A DNA stretch of 64,000 nucleotides, from NCBI RefSeq assembly GCF_001280255.1, contig NZ_LHCI01000106.1:553885-617884 (forward strand), given 5' to 3'. Of the stretch, positions 30,435-42,576 are shown piece by piece. The notes beneath the pieces are model-generated. The model did not search any database. It saw only the letters and a list, made by a program, of their open reading frames with translations, and was not told the DNA's origin. Every line of letters starts with the position of its first letter. Within the stretch, counting starts at the first letter, position 1. The DNA is from Thermus aquaticus. GTDB lineage: Bacteria; Deinococcota; Deinococci; Deinococcales; Thermaceae. The translations under genes were made by a program, and so were the position numbers.

Positions 30435-31553
30435 ATGACGCTCACCCAAGAGCAGAAGATGGTTCTGGACACGGTCCGTCAGGTGGCCAAGGAGGTCCTC
30501 TACCCCCTGGCCCCGGAGTACGACCGCACGGGCCAGTACCCCTGGCCTCAGCTCAAGGCCTTAGGGGAGCTGGGCTTTTTGGGCATGACCACGCCCGAGG
30601 CCTGGGGCGGGGTGGGGCTGGACTCCGTGACCTGGGTCCTGGCCCTGGAGGAGATCGCCGCCGCCGATCCCAGCGTGGCTGTCATCGTCTCGGTCACCTC
30701 GGGCCTTCCCCAGTACATGCTCCTCCGCTTCGGCACCGAGGCCCAGAAAAGGCGTTACCTGGTGCCCCTGGCCAAAGGGGAGTGGATCGGGGCCTTCTGC
30801 CTCACCGAGCCCCAGGCGGGCTCGGATGCCAAGAGCCTTCGCGCCGAGGCCAGGCGGGTCCCCGGGGGCTTCGTTTTAAACGGGGTGAAGAGCTGGATCA
30901 CCTCCGCCGGCCAGGCCCACCTCTACGTGGTCATGGCCCGCACCGAGAAGGGTATCAGCGCCTTTTTGGTGGAGAAGGGCACCCCCGGCCTTTCCTTCGG
31001 CCCCCCTGAGGAGAAGATGGGCCTGCACGCGGCCCACACCGCCGAGGTGCGCCTCGAGGAGGTCTTCGTTCCCGAGGAGAACCTCCTGGGGGAGGAGGGG
31101 CGGGGGCTCGCCTACGCCCTGGCGGGCCTGGACTCGGGGCGCGTGGGCGTGGCGGCCCAGGCGGTGGGCATCGCCCGGGGGGCCTACGAGATCGCCAGGG
31201 CCTACGCCGACCAAAGGGAGCAGTTTGGGAAGAAGCTGAGGGAGCACCAGGCCATCGCCTTCAAGATCGCCGACATGCACGTGAGCCTCGAGGCGGCCCG
31301 GGCCCTCACCCTGAGAGCGGCGGAGAAGAAGGACCGGGGGGAGCGCTTCACCCTCGAGGCCAGCGCCGCCAAGCTCTTCGCCAGCCGGGTGGCCGTGGAG
31401 GTGACCCGGGAGGCCGTCCAGGTTCTGGGCGGTTACGGCTACCACCGGGACTACCGGGTGGAGCGCTACTACCGGGACGCCAAGGTCACGGAGATCTACG
31501 AGGGGACCTCGGAGATCCAGCGCCTGGTCATCGCCCGGGAGCTTTACCGCTAA
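30435..31553 (+). CDS. Acyl-CoA dehydrogenase
   Basis: 372 residues of the standard FAD enzyme. The N-terminal helical domain is followed by the FAD/substrate loop GAFCLTEPQAGSDAKSL and SWITSAGQAHLYVVMAR. The C-terminal helices hold REQFGKKLREHQAIAFKIADM, QVLGGYGYHRDYRVERYYRDAKV and the catalytic Glu of IYEGTSEIQRLVIARELYR. It is a butyryl/short-chain type by sequence but chain length is uncertain. The stop TAA is the first part of a repeat element. Confidence 0.93.
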   Translation: MTLTQEQKMVLDTVRQVAKEVLYPLAPEYDRTGQYPWPQLKALGELGFLGMTTPEAWGGVGLDSVTWVLALEEIAAADPSVAVIVSVTSGLPQYMLLRFGTEAQKRRYLVPLAKGEWIGAFCLTEPQAGSDAKSLRAEARRVPGGFVLNGVKSWITSAGQAHLYVVMARTEKGISAFLVEKGTPGLSFGPPEEKMGLHAAHTAEVRLEEVFVPEENLLGEEGRGLAYALAGLDSGRVGVAAQAVGIARGAYEIARAYADQREQFGKKLREHQAIAFKIADMHVSLEAARALTLRAAEKKDRGERFTLEASAAKLFASRVAVEVTREAVQVLGGYGYHRDYRVERYYRDAKVTEIYEGTSEIQRLVIARELYR

Positions 31554-31654
31554 AGTACCCCGCCGCGGCGAAAGCCGCGGCGGGGGCCCCAAAAGGCCAT
31601 TCCTAGCCCTGGTTTGGGCTTCCTGTGCTGCAGAACCAAAGTGCGGGCACTTAG
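31553..31654 (+). repeat. Palindromic repeat, copy B
   Basis: 102 bases from AAGTACCCC to GCACTTAG. The stem is CCCCGCCGCGGC-GAAA-GCCGCGGCGGGG, the 3' mini-palindrome AAGTGCGGGCACTT. It begins within the stop codon of the upstream gene. Confidence 0.88.
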
Positions 31655-31698
31655 CCCCCTTTCCTTTCTCCATATCCGGGGATTAGGGTGGAAAAGGT

Positions 31699-32490
31699 AT
31701 GCTCCGCCGCCTCCTTGGCCTCTCCCGCCCCCTCTACTGGCTTTACGAGAAGCGCCTCCTGAAAGAGGTGAAAAAGGGCCCCATGCCCCGGCACCTGGGC
31801 CTCATCCTGGACGGAAACCGCCGCTACGCCCGGGCTTTGGGGCTTGCCCCCACCCAGGGACACGAGTTCGGGGTGCAGAAGGCCTACGAGGTCCTGGAGT
31901 GGTGCCTGGAGATGGGGATCAGAACGGTCACCGTCTGGGTCTTCTCCACCGAGAACTTCCGGCGCTCCCCCGAGGAGGTGGAGGCCCTCATGGGCCTTTT
32001 CGTGCGGGAGGCGGAGAGGATGGCGGAGGACCACCGCATCCTGGAAAACCAGGTCCAGGTGCGCCTCATCGGGCGGCGGGAGGGGTTCTCCCCGGAGGTG
32101 CGGGCAGCCATGGAGCGCCTCGAGGCCCGGACCCGGCACCACCAGGGCATGGTCCTCAACATCGCCATGGGCTACGGAGGGCGGGAGGAGATCGTGGACG
32201 CCGTGAAGAGCCTTCTCCTGGAGGCCGAGGAGCGGGGCCTTTCCCCCAAGGAGGTGGCCGAGGCCCTCACCGCCGAGGAGATCGGCAAAAGGCTTTACAC
32301 GGCCGGCCTTCCCGACCCCGACTTCATCATCCGCACCTCGGGGGAGATTAGGCTTTCCGGCTTCCTCCTCTGGCAGTCGGCCTACTCGGAGTTCTACTTC
32401 GCCGATGTGCTGTGGCCCGAGTTCCGCAAGATAGACTTCCTCCGCGCCCTCAGGAGCTACCAGGCCCGGGAGAGGCGGTTTGGGCGTTGA
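31699..32490 (+). CDS. uppS: Isoprenyl transferase (undecaprenyl-diphosphate synthase)
   Basis: 263 residues. It elongates farnesyl diphosphate in cis for cell-wall carrier lipid. Motifs: LGLILDGNRRYAR with the catalytic Asp (about 34-46), VTVWVFSTENFRRS, LNIAMGYGGREEI, and DFIIRTSGEIRLSGFLLWQSAYSEFYF. The usual N of LGLIMDGNGRWA is replaced in part (NRRYA), as in some Thermus and archaeal enzymes. The stop overlaps the next promoter. Confidence 0.93.
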   Translation: MLRRLLGLSRPLYWLYEKRLLKEVKKGPMPRHLGLILDGNRRYARALGLAPTQGHEFGVQKAYEVLEWCLEMGIRTVTVWVFSTENFRRSPEEVEALMGLFVREAERMAEDHRILENQVQVRLIGRREGFSPEVRAAMERLEARTRHHQGMVLNIAMGYGGREEIVDAVKSLLLEAEERGLSPKEVAEALTAEEIGKRLYTAGLPDPDFIIRTSGEIRLSGFLLWQSAYSEFYFADVLWPEFRKIDFLRALRSYQARERRFGR

Positions 32491-32515
32491 CAAAAGGAGA
32501 GGCTTCGTATATCCT
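32487..32515 (+). promoter_or_regulatory. Promoter of the lysine cluster
   Basis: TTGACA, 17 bases, TATCCT. The -35 box overlaps the uppS stop codon. Confidence 0.8.
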
Positions 32516-32525
32516 TACCCCCAAG

Positions 32526-33765
<1,240 letters not shown>

Positions 33766-33767
33766 GG

Positions 33768-33974
33768 CTAGATCTGGCGGAACTCTTCCTCGGTGAGGCC
33801 GATGTCCTTGAGAATGCCTAGGAACGTGCCTTTCTTGAGCTCCTTGCGGTGGAAGGGGACCACGGTGCGCCGCCCGTCGGGGTGCAGGAAGACGCGGTGG
33901 CTACCTTTTCCCCCGGCCTCTTCAAAACCCAAGCGTTTCAGCTTGCGCACCACCTCTTCGGGTCTAGGCGGCAT
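33768..33974 (-). CDS. hicA: HicA-family toxin
   Basis: 68 residues: [32 protein letters not shown], with the catalytic His of GSH, then [19 protein letters not shown]. HicA is a small dsRNA-binding-fold RNase that cuts mRNA. It overlaps hicB by 11 bases, with the antitoxin first. The pair lies antisense between lys20 and lysT. Confidence 0.88.
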   Translation of the reverse strand: MPPRPEEVVRKLKRLGFEEAGGKGSHRVFLHPDGRRTVVPFHRKELKKGTFLGILKDIGLTEEEFRQI

Positions 33975-34191
33975 TTACGTGGACTTCCACCCACTCCTCA
34001 TCGGGTTCAGGGATGGGGAGGTTTCTAGCCCGAAGGGCTTCCAACATGGCCTCGAGGGCTTCCAGGACGTTTTGGATGGCCTCTTCCCGCGTGTCCCCGT
34101 CGGAGCGCACCCCGGGTACCGCGGGGACCTCGGCGAGCCAAACCCCGGGCTCCTCGGGATCGGGGTAAACCCGGATCCAGTACCGGCCCAT
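33964..34191 (-). CDS. hicB: HicB-family antitoxin
   Basis: 75 residues: [47 protein letters not shown], the partial RNase-H-like fold of HicB. The usual C-terminal DNA-binding domain is absent, so it resembles the short HicB form. A perfect TATAAT lies six bases before the ATG. Confidence 0.88.
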   Translation of the reverse strand: MGRYWIRVYPDPEEPGVWLAEVPAVPGVRSDGDTREEAIQNVLEALEAMLEALRARNLPIPEPDEEWVEVHVNAA

Positions 34192-34197
34192 AGCCGC

Positions 34198-34203
34198 ATT
34201 ATA
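34198..34203 (-). promoter_or_regulatory. -10 box of leaderless hicBA
   Basis: TATAAT on the minus strand. It faces the lysT ribosome site, so the two transcripts overlap antisense. Confidence 0.7.
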
Positions 34204-34223
34204 GAAGGTAAGGGAGGGCGAAG

Positions 34224-35477
34224 ATGCCCCAAACCTTAGCGGAAAAGATCCTCTCCCACAAGGTGGGAAGGCCGGTGGAGGCGGGGGAGCTTCTGGTGGT
34301 GGAGGTGGACCAGGTGATGGTGGTGGACTCCATCGCCGGGAGCTTCTTCAAGCGCCTGGACTACCTGGGGGCCACGCCCCGCTACCCGGAAAGGGTCTCC
34401 ATCGTCATAGACCACGTGGCCCCGGCGGCCAACCTCGAGGTGGCCAAGGCCCAGAAGGAGATCCGGGAATGGGGAAAGAGGCATGGCATCCGGGTCTTTG
34501 ACGTGGGCCGGGGGGTGTGCCACCAGGTCCTCATAGAGGAAGGGCTCGCCCAGCCGGGCTGGATTGTGGTGGGCTCGGACAGCCACTCCACCACCTACGG
34601 GGCGGTGGGGGCCTTCGGCACGGGGATGGGGGCCACGGACATCGCCCTGGCGGCCGCTTCGGGCCGCACCTGGCTTCGGGTCCCCGAGAGCGTCAAGGTG
34701 GTCTTCCGGGGAAGCCTCCCCAGGGGGGTCACGGCCAAGGACGCCGCCCTGGAGATGGTGCGCCGCCTCACGGCGGAGGGGGCCACCTACATGGCGGTGG
34801 AGATTCACCTCCTGGACGGGGCCGAGGCTCTCACAAGGGGCGAGCGCATGACCCTGGCCAACCTCACCGTGGAGGCCGGGGCCAAGGCGGGCCTGGTGGT
34901 GCCCAGCGGGGAGATCCTGGAGATGTACCAGGTCCCCGACTGGCTCTACCCCGACCCCGACGCCCGCTACCGGGAGGTGGTGGAGATAGACCTTTCCTCC
35001 CTCACCCCCAGGGTTTCCGTGCCCTTTTACGTAGACAACGTCCACGAAGTGGCCGAGGTCAGGGGCAAGCGGGTGGACCAGGTCTTCATCGGCACCTGCA
35101 CCAACGGGCGCATTGAGGACCTGAGGGCCGCCGCCGAGGTGTTGAAGGGGCGGCGCGTGGCCCCCGGGGTGCGGCTTCTGGTGGTGCCCGCCTCCAGCCA
35201 GGTCCTGGAGGAGGCCGCCAGGGACGGCACCCTCCTCACCCTCCTCGAGGCCGGGGCCACCATCGGCACCCCGGGGTGCGGTCCCTGCATGGGGCGGCAC
35301 ATGGGGGTTCTGGCCCCCGGGGAGGTCTGCGTCTCCACCTCCAACCGCAACTTCCGCGGGCGCATGGGGGCTCCGGACGCCGAGATCTACCTGGCGAGCC
35401 CCAGGGTGGCCGCCGCCAGCGCCGTGGCCGGGTACATCGCCACGCCGGAGGATCTGGATGCGGGAAGCCTGGCGTAG
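34224..35477 (+). CDS. lysT: Homoaconitase large subunit
   Basis: 417 residues. With LysU it converts homocitrate through homoaconitate to homoisocitrate. The [4Fe-4S] cysteines are in IGTCTNGR (about 290) and GTPGCGPCMGRHMG (about 350). The aconitase opening TLAEKILSHKVGR and GSDSHSTTYGAVGAFGTG are normal. GGGAGGG lies before the ATG. Translation must come from the long lys20 transcript crossing the hicBA region, unless an unseen promoter exists. Confidence 0.96.
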   Translation: MPQTLAEKILSHKVGRPVEAGELLVVEVDQVMVVDSIAGSFFKRLDYLGATPRYPERVSIVIDHVAPAANLEVAKAQKEIREWGKRHGIRVFDVGRGVCHQVLIEEGLAQPGWIVVGSDSHSTTYGAVGAFGTGMGATDIALAAASGRTWLRVPESVKVVFRGSLPRGVTAKDAALEMVRRLTAEGATYMAVEIHLLDGAEALTRGERMTLANLTVEAGAKAGLVVPSGEILEMYQVPDWLYPDPDARYREVVEIDLSSLTPRVSVPFYVDNVHEVAEVRGKRVDQVFIGTCTNGRIEDLRAAAEVLKGRRVAPGVRLLVVPASSQVLEEAARDGTLLTLLEAGATIGTPGCGPCMGRHMGVLAPGEVCVSTSNRNFRGRMGAPDAEIYLASPRVAAASAVAGYIATPEDLDAGSLA

Positions 35478-35518
35478 CTTTAAGAAGGAGGTCTTGGAGG
35501 AGTGCCGAAAGGAGGTCT

Positions 35519-36010
35519 ATGCCTAAGGTTTTCAAGTTCGGCGACCACATCAACACCGACGACATCCTGCCCGGCAAGTACGCCCCCTTCATGGTGGGGG
35601 AGGACCGGTTCCACCTCTACGCCTTCGCCCACCTGCGGCCCGGCTTCGCCCAGGAGGTGCGGCCGGGGGACATCCTGGTCTTTGGGCGAAACGCCGGGCT
35701 TGGCTCTAGCCGCGAGTACGCCCCGGAGGCCCTGAAGCGCCTGGGGATCCGGGCGGTCATCGCCAAGAGCTACGCCCGCATCTTCTTCCGCAACCTGGTG
35801 AACCTGGGCATCGTTCCCTTTGAGTCGGAGGAGGTGGTGGATGCGCTAGAGGACGGGGACGAGGTGGAGCTGGACCTGGAAGGGGGGGTTTTGTTTAGGG
35901 GAGAGGAGCGTTTCCCGCTCAGGCCCCCGCCCCCCTTCCTCCTGGAGGCCCTCAAGGAGGGTTCCCTCCTGGACTACTACAAGAAGCACGGGCGCTTCCC
36001 GGGGGAGTAG
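35519..36010 (+). CDS. lysU: Homoaconitase small subunit
   Basis: 163 residues, the mobile swivelling domain. Motifs: KFGDHINTDDILPGKY (about 6-21) and FGRNAGLGSSREYAPEALKRLGI, followed by AKSYARIFFRNLVNLGI, which supply substrate-binding residues. A GGAGG lies eight bases before the ATG. It is 41 bases downstream of lysT. Confidence 0.96.
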   Translation: MPKVFKFGDHINTDDILPGKYAPFMVGEDRFHLYAFAHLRPGFAQEVRPGDILVFGRNAGLGSSREYAPEALKRLGIRAVIAKSYARIFFRNLVNLGIVPFESEEVVDALEDGDEVELDLEGGVLFRGEERFPLRPPPPFLLEALKEGSLLDYYKKHGRFPGE

Positions 36011-36019
36011 ACTTGAGGC

Positions 36020-36340
36020 ATGGAGGACCTGGAGATCACCTGTCCGGTGTGCGGCGAGGTCAGCGTGGCGCTGGCCGAGGATCTGGAGACCCTCGAGGTG
36101 GGGGACGTGCTGGAGTGCGAGGCCTGCGGGGCCTTTTTGGAGGTGGTCTCCCTGGACCCCCTGGAGCTGGAGGTCTCGGAGGGCGGTCTGGAGGGCTTCT
36201 TCGTGGACTGCCCCCGGTGCGGCTACACCTTGGAGGTTTCCGAGGAGGAGGCGGGGCAGGAGGTGGAGTGCCCCGAGTGCGGTTTCCGCTTTGTGCCTGA
36301 CTGGAGCGAGGTAGAGGAGGTAGAGGAGGACGAAGAATGA
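36020..36340 (+). CDS. Tandem LysW-like zinc-ribbon protein
   Basis: 106 residues made of two LysW-like halves. Half one: [45 protein letters not shown]; half two: [12 protein letters not shown]...[14 protein letters not shown]. Each half has four cysteines in CxxC pairs. The VVSLDPL text matches true LysW, but the C-terminus is EEVEEDEE instead of EDWGE. It overlaps lysW by four bases. I cannot say whether it carries amino acids or regulates. Confidence 0.85.
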   Translation: MEDLEITCPVCGEVSVALAEDLETLEVGDVLECEACGAFLEVVSLDPLELEVSEGGLEGFFVDCPRCGYTLEVSEEEAGQEVECPECGFRFVPDWSEVEEVEEDEE

Positions 36341-36501
36341 CGGCCACTTGCCCTGAGTGCGGCGCGGAGCTTAGGCTGGAGAACCCGGAACTGGGCGAGC
36401 TCGTGGTCTGTGAGGAGTGCGGGGCGGAGCTGGAGGTGGTCTCCCTGGACCCCCTGCGCCTGGAGCCCGCCCCCGAGGAGGCCGAGGACTGGGGGGAGTG
36501 A
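36337..36501 (+). CDS. lysW: LysW, amino-group carrier protein
   Basis: 54 residues. Zinc cysteines are in TCPECGAE and VVCEECGAE, and the protein ends EDWGE. The gamma-carboxyl of the last Glu carries alpha-aminoadipate during lysine synthesis and shields its amino group. The very acidic surface is docked by LysX, LysY and LysZ. It starts with an ATGA overlap with the preceding tandem gene. Confidence 0.95.
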   Translation: MTATCPECGAELRLENPELGELVVCEECGAELEVVSLDPLRLEPAPEEAEDWGE

Positions 36502-36554
36502 GCCCCCCGCTGAGCCGGGGCCGGACAGAGTCCGGCTTCACCCCTTAAGCCGCC

Positions 36555-38427
<1,873 letters not shown>

Positions 38428-38444
38428 ATCTAGGAGGCTTGCCC

Positions 38445-39254
38445 ATGATCGTGGTCAAGGTAGGCGGCGCGGAGGGCATAGACTACGAGGCCGTGGCCAA
38501 GGACGCGGCCTCCTTGTGGAAGGAGGGCCAGAGGCTTCTTCTGGTGCACGGAGGGAGCGCGGAGACCAACAAGGTGGCCGAGGCCCTGGGCCACCCTCCC
38601 CGGTTCCTCACCCACCCCGGGGGCCAGGTGAGCCGCCTCACGGACCGGAGGACCCTGGAGATCTTCATCATGGTCTACGCCGGTCTGGTCAACAAGCGCC
38701 TGGTGGAACTTCTCCAGAAGGAGGGCGTGAACGCCCTGGGGCTTTCCGGCCTGGACGGGAGGCTTCTTGTGGGCCGCCGCAAGACCGCCGTCAAGTACGT
38801 GGAAGACGGCAAGGTCAAGATCCACCGGGGGGACTACACGGGCACCGTGGAGGAGGTCAACAAGGCCCTTCTGGACCTCCTCCTCGGCCAAGGGTATCTG
38901 CCCGTCATCACCCCGCCCGCCCTTAGCTACGAGGGGGAGGCCATCAACACCGATGGGGACCAGATCGCGGCCCTTCTCGCCCGGGTCTTTGGGGCGGAGG
39001 CCCTGGTCTACCTCTCCAACGTGCCGGGCCTCCTGGCCCACTACCCCGACGAGGCCTCCCTGGTGCGGGAGATCCCGGTGGAGAGGGTAGAGGACCCCGA
39101 GTACCTGGCCCTGGCCCAGGGGCGGATGAAGCGGAAGGTCATGGGGGCGGTGGAGGCGGTGAAGGGCGGGGTGAAGCGGGTGATCTTCGCCGACGCCCGG
39201 GTGGAAAACCCCATAAGGCGGGCCCTTTCCGGGGAAGGTACCGTGGTACGCTAG
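38445..39254 (+). CDS. lysZ: LysZ, LysW-aminoadipate kinase
   Basis: 269 residues, an amino-acid kinase homologous to ArgB. Motifs: [44 protein letters not shown] and [16 protein letters not shown]. It phosphorylates the aminoadipate carried by LysW. The ATG at 38445 has AGGAGG seven bases upstream, so the TTG two codons earlier is unlikely. Last gene of the cluster. Confidence 0.95.
   Translation: MIVVKVGGAEGIDYEAVAKDAASLWKEGQRLLLVHGGSAETNKVAEALGHPPRFLTHPGGQVSRLTDRRTLEIFIMVYAGLVNKRLVELLQKEGVNALGLSGLDGRLLVGRRKTAVKYVEDGKVKIHRGDYTGTVEEVNKALLDLLLGQGYLPVITPPALSYEGEAINTDGDQIAALLARVFGAEALVYLSNVPGLLAHYPDEASLVREIPVERVEDPEYLALAQGRMKRKVMGAVEAVKGGVKRVIFADARVENPIRRALSGEGTVVR
39247..39252 (+). promoter_or_regulatory. 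Possible -10 box of the GH57 gene
   Basis: TACGCT, six bases before ATG, inside the lysZ end. It suggests separate leaderless transcription. Confidence 0.4.
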
Positions 39255-39258
39255 ACCC

Positions 39259-40854
39259 ATGGCGCGGTTCGCCCTGGTCCTCCACGCCCATCTCCCCTAT
39301 GTGCGCTCCCACGGCCTGTGGCCCTTCGGGGAGGAAACCCTCTACGAGGCCATGGCCGAGACCTACCTGCCCCTCTTGAGGGCCTTGGAAAGGCTCTGGC
39401 AGGAGGGGGTGGAGGCCCGCTTCACCCTGGGCATCACCCCCATCCTGGCGGAGCAGCTGGGCGACGCCAAGGTGAAGGCGGGCTTCCAGGCCTACGCCAA
39501 GGACCGCCTGGAGCGGGCCCAGAGCGACTACCTGCGCTACCAGGGCACCGAGCTGGAGAAGAGCGCCCGCCACCAGGTGGCCTTCTGGGAACTTACCCTG
39601 GACTACTTCCACCATCTGGGCGGGGACACCCTCCAGGCTTTCCGCCGGGCCCAGGACCGGGGGCAGGTGGAGCTGATCACCTCCAACGCCACCCACGGCT
39701 ACTCCCCCCTCCTGGGGTACGACGAGGCCCTGTGGGCCCAGGTGAAGACCGGGGTGGCCGTCTACCGCCGCCACTTCGCCAAGGACCCCATGGGCTTTTG
39801 GCTCCCCGAGATGGCCTACCGGCCCAGGGGGTACTGGAAGCCCCCGGTGGAAGGGGCCAGGGAGGGTCTCAGGGCGGGGGTGGACGAGCTTTTGATGCGG
39901 GCCGGCATCCGCTACACCTTCGTGGACGCCCACCTGGTGCAGGGAGGGGAGGCCCTTTCCCCTTATGGGGAGGCCTCCTTGGCCCAGGTGGAGAGCGCCG
40001 AGGCCACCTACTACGTGCATGAGCTGGAGTCGGGCCTCCGGGTTCTCGCCCGCAACCGGGAGACCACCCTCCAGGTGTGGAGCGCCGACCACGGCTACCC
40101 CGGGGAGGGGCTTTACCGGGAGTTCCACCGCAAGGACCCGGTTTCCGGGCTCCACCACTGGCGGGTCACCCACCGCAAAGCCGACCTTGCCGCCAAGGCC
40201 CCCTACGACCCCGAGGCGGCCTTCGCCAAGGCCAAGGAGCACGCCGAGCACTTCGTGGGCCTTGTGGCCCGCCTGGCCCAGGGGCGGCCCGAGGGGGTCA
40301 TCCTCTCCCCCTACGACGCCGAGCTTTTCGGCCACTGGTGGTACGAGGGGGTGGCCTGGCTGGAGGAGGTCCTGCGCCGCCTATCCCGCCTCCCGGGGGT
40401 GAAGGCCGTGACCGCCAGGGAGGCGGTCCAGGGGAAGGCGGTGCGGGCCCGTCTGCCCGAGGGTTCCTGGGGCCGGGGCGGGGACCACCGGGTCTGGCTC
40501 AACGAGAAGACTCTGGACTACTGGCGAAAGGTCTACCGGGCGGAAAGGGCCCTGATGGAGGAGGCCCGCCGGGGCAACCTCTCCCACCGCCACCTCCGCC
40601 AGGCCATGCGGGAGCTTCTCCTCCTCGAGGCCTCCGACTGGCCCTTCCTCATAGACACCGGCCAGGCGGAGGCCTACGCCAGGGAGCGCTATGAAGGGCA
40701 CGCCGAGGCCTTCTTCCGCATCCTGCGGGGGGTTTCCGAGGAGGAGCTGAAGGCCCTGGAGGAGCGGGACAACCCCTTCCCCGAGGCCGACCCCAGGCTC
40801 TACCTGGAGGGAGCTCTGCCCCACTCTGCCCACGAGCCCGGGGGGATAGGATAA
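39259..40854 (+). CDS. 1,4-alpha-glucan branching enzyme, GH57 family
   Basis: 531 residues. It makes alpha-1,6 branches in glycogen-like glucan. The GH57 opening [14 protein letters not shown] gives the first conserved region, the nucleophile Glu184 lies in [12 protein letters not shown], and the acid/base Asp lies in [15 protein letters not shown] (about 353). A helical C-terminal domain follows ([17 protein letters not shown] to [18 protein letters not shown]). Very close to the T. thermophilus enzyme of known structure, slightly longer at the C-terminus. Confidence 0.95.
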   Translation: MARFALVLHAHLPYVRSHGLWPFGEETLYEAMAETYLPLLRALERLWQEGVEARFTLGITPILAEQLGDAKVKAGFQAYAKDRLERAQSDYLRYQGTELEKSARHQVAFWELTLDYFHHLGGDTLQAFRRAQDRGQVELITSNATHGYSPLLGYDEALWAQVKTGVAVYRRHFAKDPMGFWLPEMAYRPRGYWKPPVEGAREGLRAGVDELLMRAGIRYTFVDAHLVQGGEALSPYGEASLAQVESAEATYYVHELESGLRVLARNRETTLQVWSADHGYPGEGLYREFHRKDPVSGLHHWRVTHRKADLAAKAPYDPEAAFAKAKEHAEHFVGLVARLAQGRPEGVILSPYDAELFGHWWYEGVAWLEEVLRRLSRLPGVKAVTAREAVQGKAVRARLPEGSWGRGGDHRVWLNEKTLDYWRKVYRAERALMEEARRGNLSHRHLRQAMRELLLLEASDWPFLIDTGQAEAYARERYEGHAEAFFRILRGVSEEELKALEERDNPFPEADPRLYLEGALPHSAHEPGGIG

Positions 40855-40858
40855 GGGC

Positions 40859-41734
40859 GTGGCGCGGCACGCCGTGTTGCAGTTCCGGCCGGAGAAGTCC
40901 CGGCTGAAGGAGAGCCTCCTTCGCCTTCGGGCCCACCTGGAGGCCCTCTGCCCCCACGCCCCCGAGGTGGTGGTCCTGCCCGAGGCCGCCCTCACCGGCT
41001 ACTTCCTCCAGGGGGGGGTTAGGGAGCTGGCCCTGACCCGGCACGAGCTTCTGGAGCTTTTCTCCGAGCTTCACCAAGCGCTGGGCTGGGAGGGGCTTTT
41101 GGACGTGGTGGTGGGCTTTTACGAGCGGGACGGAGGGGCCTATTACAACAGCGCCGCCTACCTGGAGCTTCCCCATCGCGTGGTCCACGTCCACCGCAAG
41201 GTCTTCCTCCCCACCTACGGCGTGTTTGACGAGGAGCGCTACCTGGCCCGGGGAAGCCGGGTGGCGGCTTTTAGCACCCGCTTTGGCCGGGCGGCCATCC
41301 TCATCTGCGAGGACTTCTGGCACTCCATCACCGCCGCCATCGCCGCCTTGGACGGGGCCGAGGTCATCTACGTTCCGGCGGCGAGCCCGGCCCGGGGGTT
41401 CCAGGGTGAGCGGCCGGAGAACGTGGAGCGCTGGCGCAACCTGGCCCGGGCGGTGGCGGCGGAGCACGGGGTTTACGTGGTCCTGGCCAGCCTGGTGGGC
41501 TTTGAGGGGGGGAAGGGGATGAGCGGGGGAAGCCTGGCGGTGGGGCCCGATGGGCGGGTTCTGGCCGAGGCGCCCCTCTTTGAGGAGGCCGCCCTCCTCT
41601 TCGCCCTGGACCGGGAGCGCATTCCCCCGGTGCGCTACGACGCCCCCCTGCTTTCCGACCTCGAGGCCAGCCTCCCCCTCCTCCTCCCCGACCTGGAGCG
41701 GTTGGCCAAGAGGGGTCTTAAGGAGGTGCCATGA
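40859..41734 (+). CDS. Nitrilase-superfamily amidohydrolase (detached glutaminase domain of NAD synthetase)
   Basis: 291 residues from a GTG. The catalytic triad is visible: Glu in VVLPEAALTGYF, Lys in HRKVFLPTYGVFDE, and Cys in AILICEDFWHS. It overlaps nadE by four bases, so the two are co-translated. In glutamine-dependent NAD synthetases these activities are one chain; here they look split. Whether the hydrolase feeds ammonia to NadE by direct contact is inference. Confidence 0.88.
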   Translation: MARHAVLQFRPEKSRLKESLLRLRAHLEALCPHAPEVVVLPEAALTGYFLQGGVRELALTRHELLELFSELHQALGWEGLLDVVVGFYERDGGAYYNSAAYLELPHRVVHVHRKVFLPTYGVFDEERYLARGSRVAAFSTRFGRAAILICEDFWHSITAAIAALDGAEVIYVPAASPARGFQGERPENVERWRNLARAVAAEHGVYVVLASLVGFEGGKGMSGGSLAVGPDGRVLAEAPLFEEAALLFALDRERIPPVRYDAPLLSDLEASLPLLLPDLERLAKRGLKEVP

Positions 41735-42576
41735 GGGTGATTGAGGCCTCGAGGCTCGGCGAAAGCCTGGAGCTCAACTGGCCCCTGGTGGCCGATTTCC
41801 TCACCCGCTTCATCCGGGAGGAGCTAGCCTGGCGGGGATATGAGAAGGCCATCGTGGCCGTGTCCGGGGGCGTGGACTCCGCCACCACCCTGGCCCTGGC
41901 CGTGCGGGCCCTGGGGCAGGACCGGGTCCACGCCCTCTTCCTGCCCCACCGGGACTCGAGTCCCCTCTCCCGGGAGCACGCCTACCTGGTGGCCGAGACC
42001 TTCGGCGTCGCTTTGGAGGAGGTGGACATCACCCCCATGGTGGAGGCCTACGCCGCCCTGACCCCGGACCTCACGCCCCACCGCAAGGGCAACGTCATGG
42101 CCCGGACGCGGATGGTGGTCCTCTTTGACAAGTCCCAGGCCTACCAGGCCCTCCCCCTGGGCACGGGCAACAAGACGGAAAGGCTTTTCGGCTACTATAC
42201 CTGGCACGGCGACGACACCCCGCCCGTGAACCCCCTGGGGGACCTCTACAAGACCCAGGTCTGGCGGCTCGCCGAGTACCTGGGGGTGCCGGAGGCGGTG
42301 GTGAAGAAGCCCCCCACCGCCGACCTCATCCCCGGCCAGACGGACGAGGCCGATCTGGGGGTGCGCTACCTGCGGGCCGACGTCATCCTGGAGCACTACC
42401 TGAAGGGCTACCCCGACGGCTACCTCCTGGGCCTGGGCTTCACCGAGGAGGAGATCCGGCGGGTCAAGGAGGGGGTGAACCGCACCCACTGGAAGCGGGC
42501 CCTCCCCACCGTGGCCCTCCTCTCCTCCACGGCCATCGGGGAGTTTTACCTGAGGCCTTTGGACTACCGGCCATGA
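41731..42576 (+). CDS. nadE: NAD+ synthetase
   Basis: 281 residues. It amidates deamido-NAD to NAD with ATP. The PP-loop is IVAVSGGVDSATTLALAV (about 43-60), followed by LGTGNKTERLFGYYTWHGDD and KKPPTADLIPGQTDEADLGV. No glutaminase domain is fused. The short ATP-pyrophosphatase form fits ammonia use, with a nitrilase-like partner upstream. Confidence 0.94.
   Translation: MRVIEASRLGESLELNWPLVADFLTRFIREELAWRGYEKAIVAVSGGVDSATTLALAVRALGQDRVHALFLPHRDSSPLSREHAYLVAETFGVALEEVDITPMVEAYAALTPDLTPHRKGNVMARTRMVVLFDKSQAYQALPLGTGNKTERLFGYYTWHGDDTPPVNPLGDLYKTQVWRLAEYLGVPEAVVKKPPTADLIPGQTDEADLGVRYLRADVILEHYLKGYPDGYLLGLGFTEEEIRRVKEGVNRTHWKRALPTVALLSSTAIGEFYLRPLDYRP

Noticed and set aside
36511-36540. Terminator between lysW and lysX
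   Set aside because: There is a GCCGGAC/GTCCGGC stem but no T-run. It is probably only an mRNA structure within the operon.
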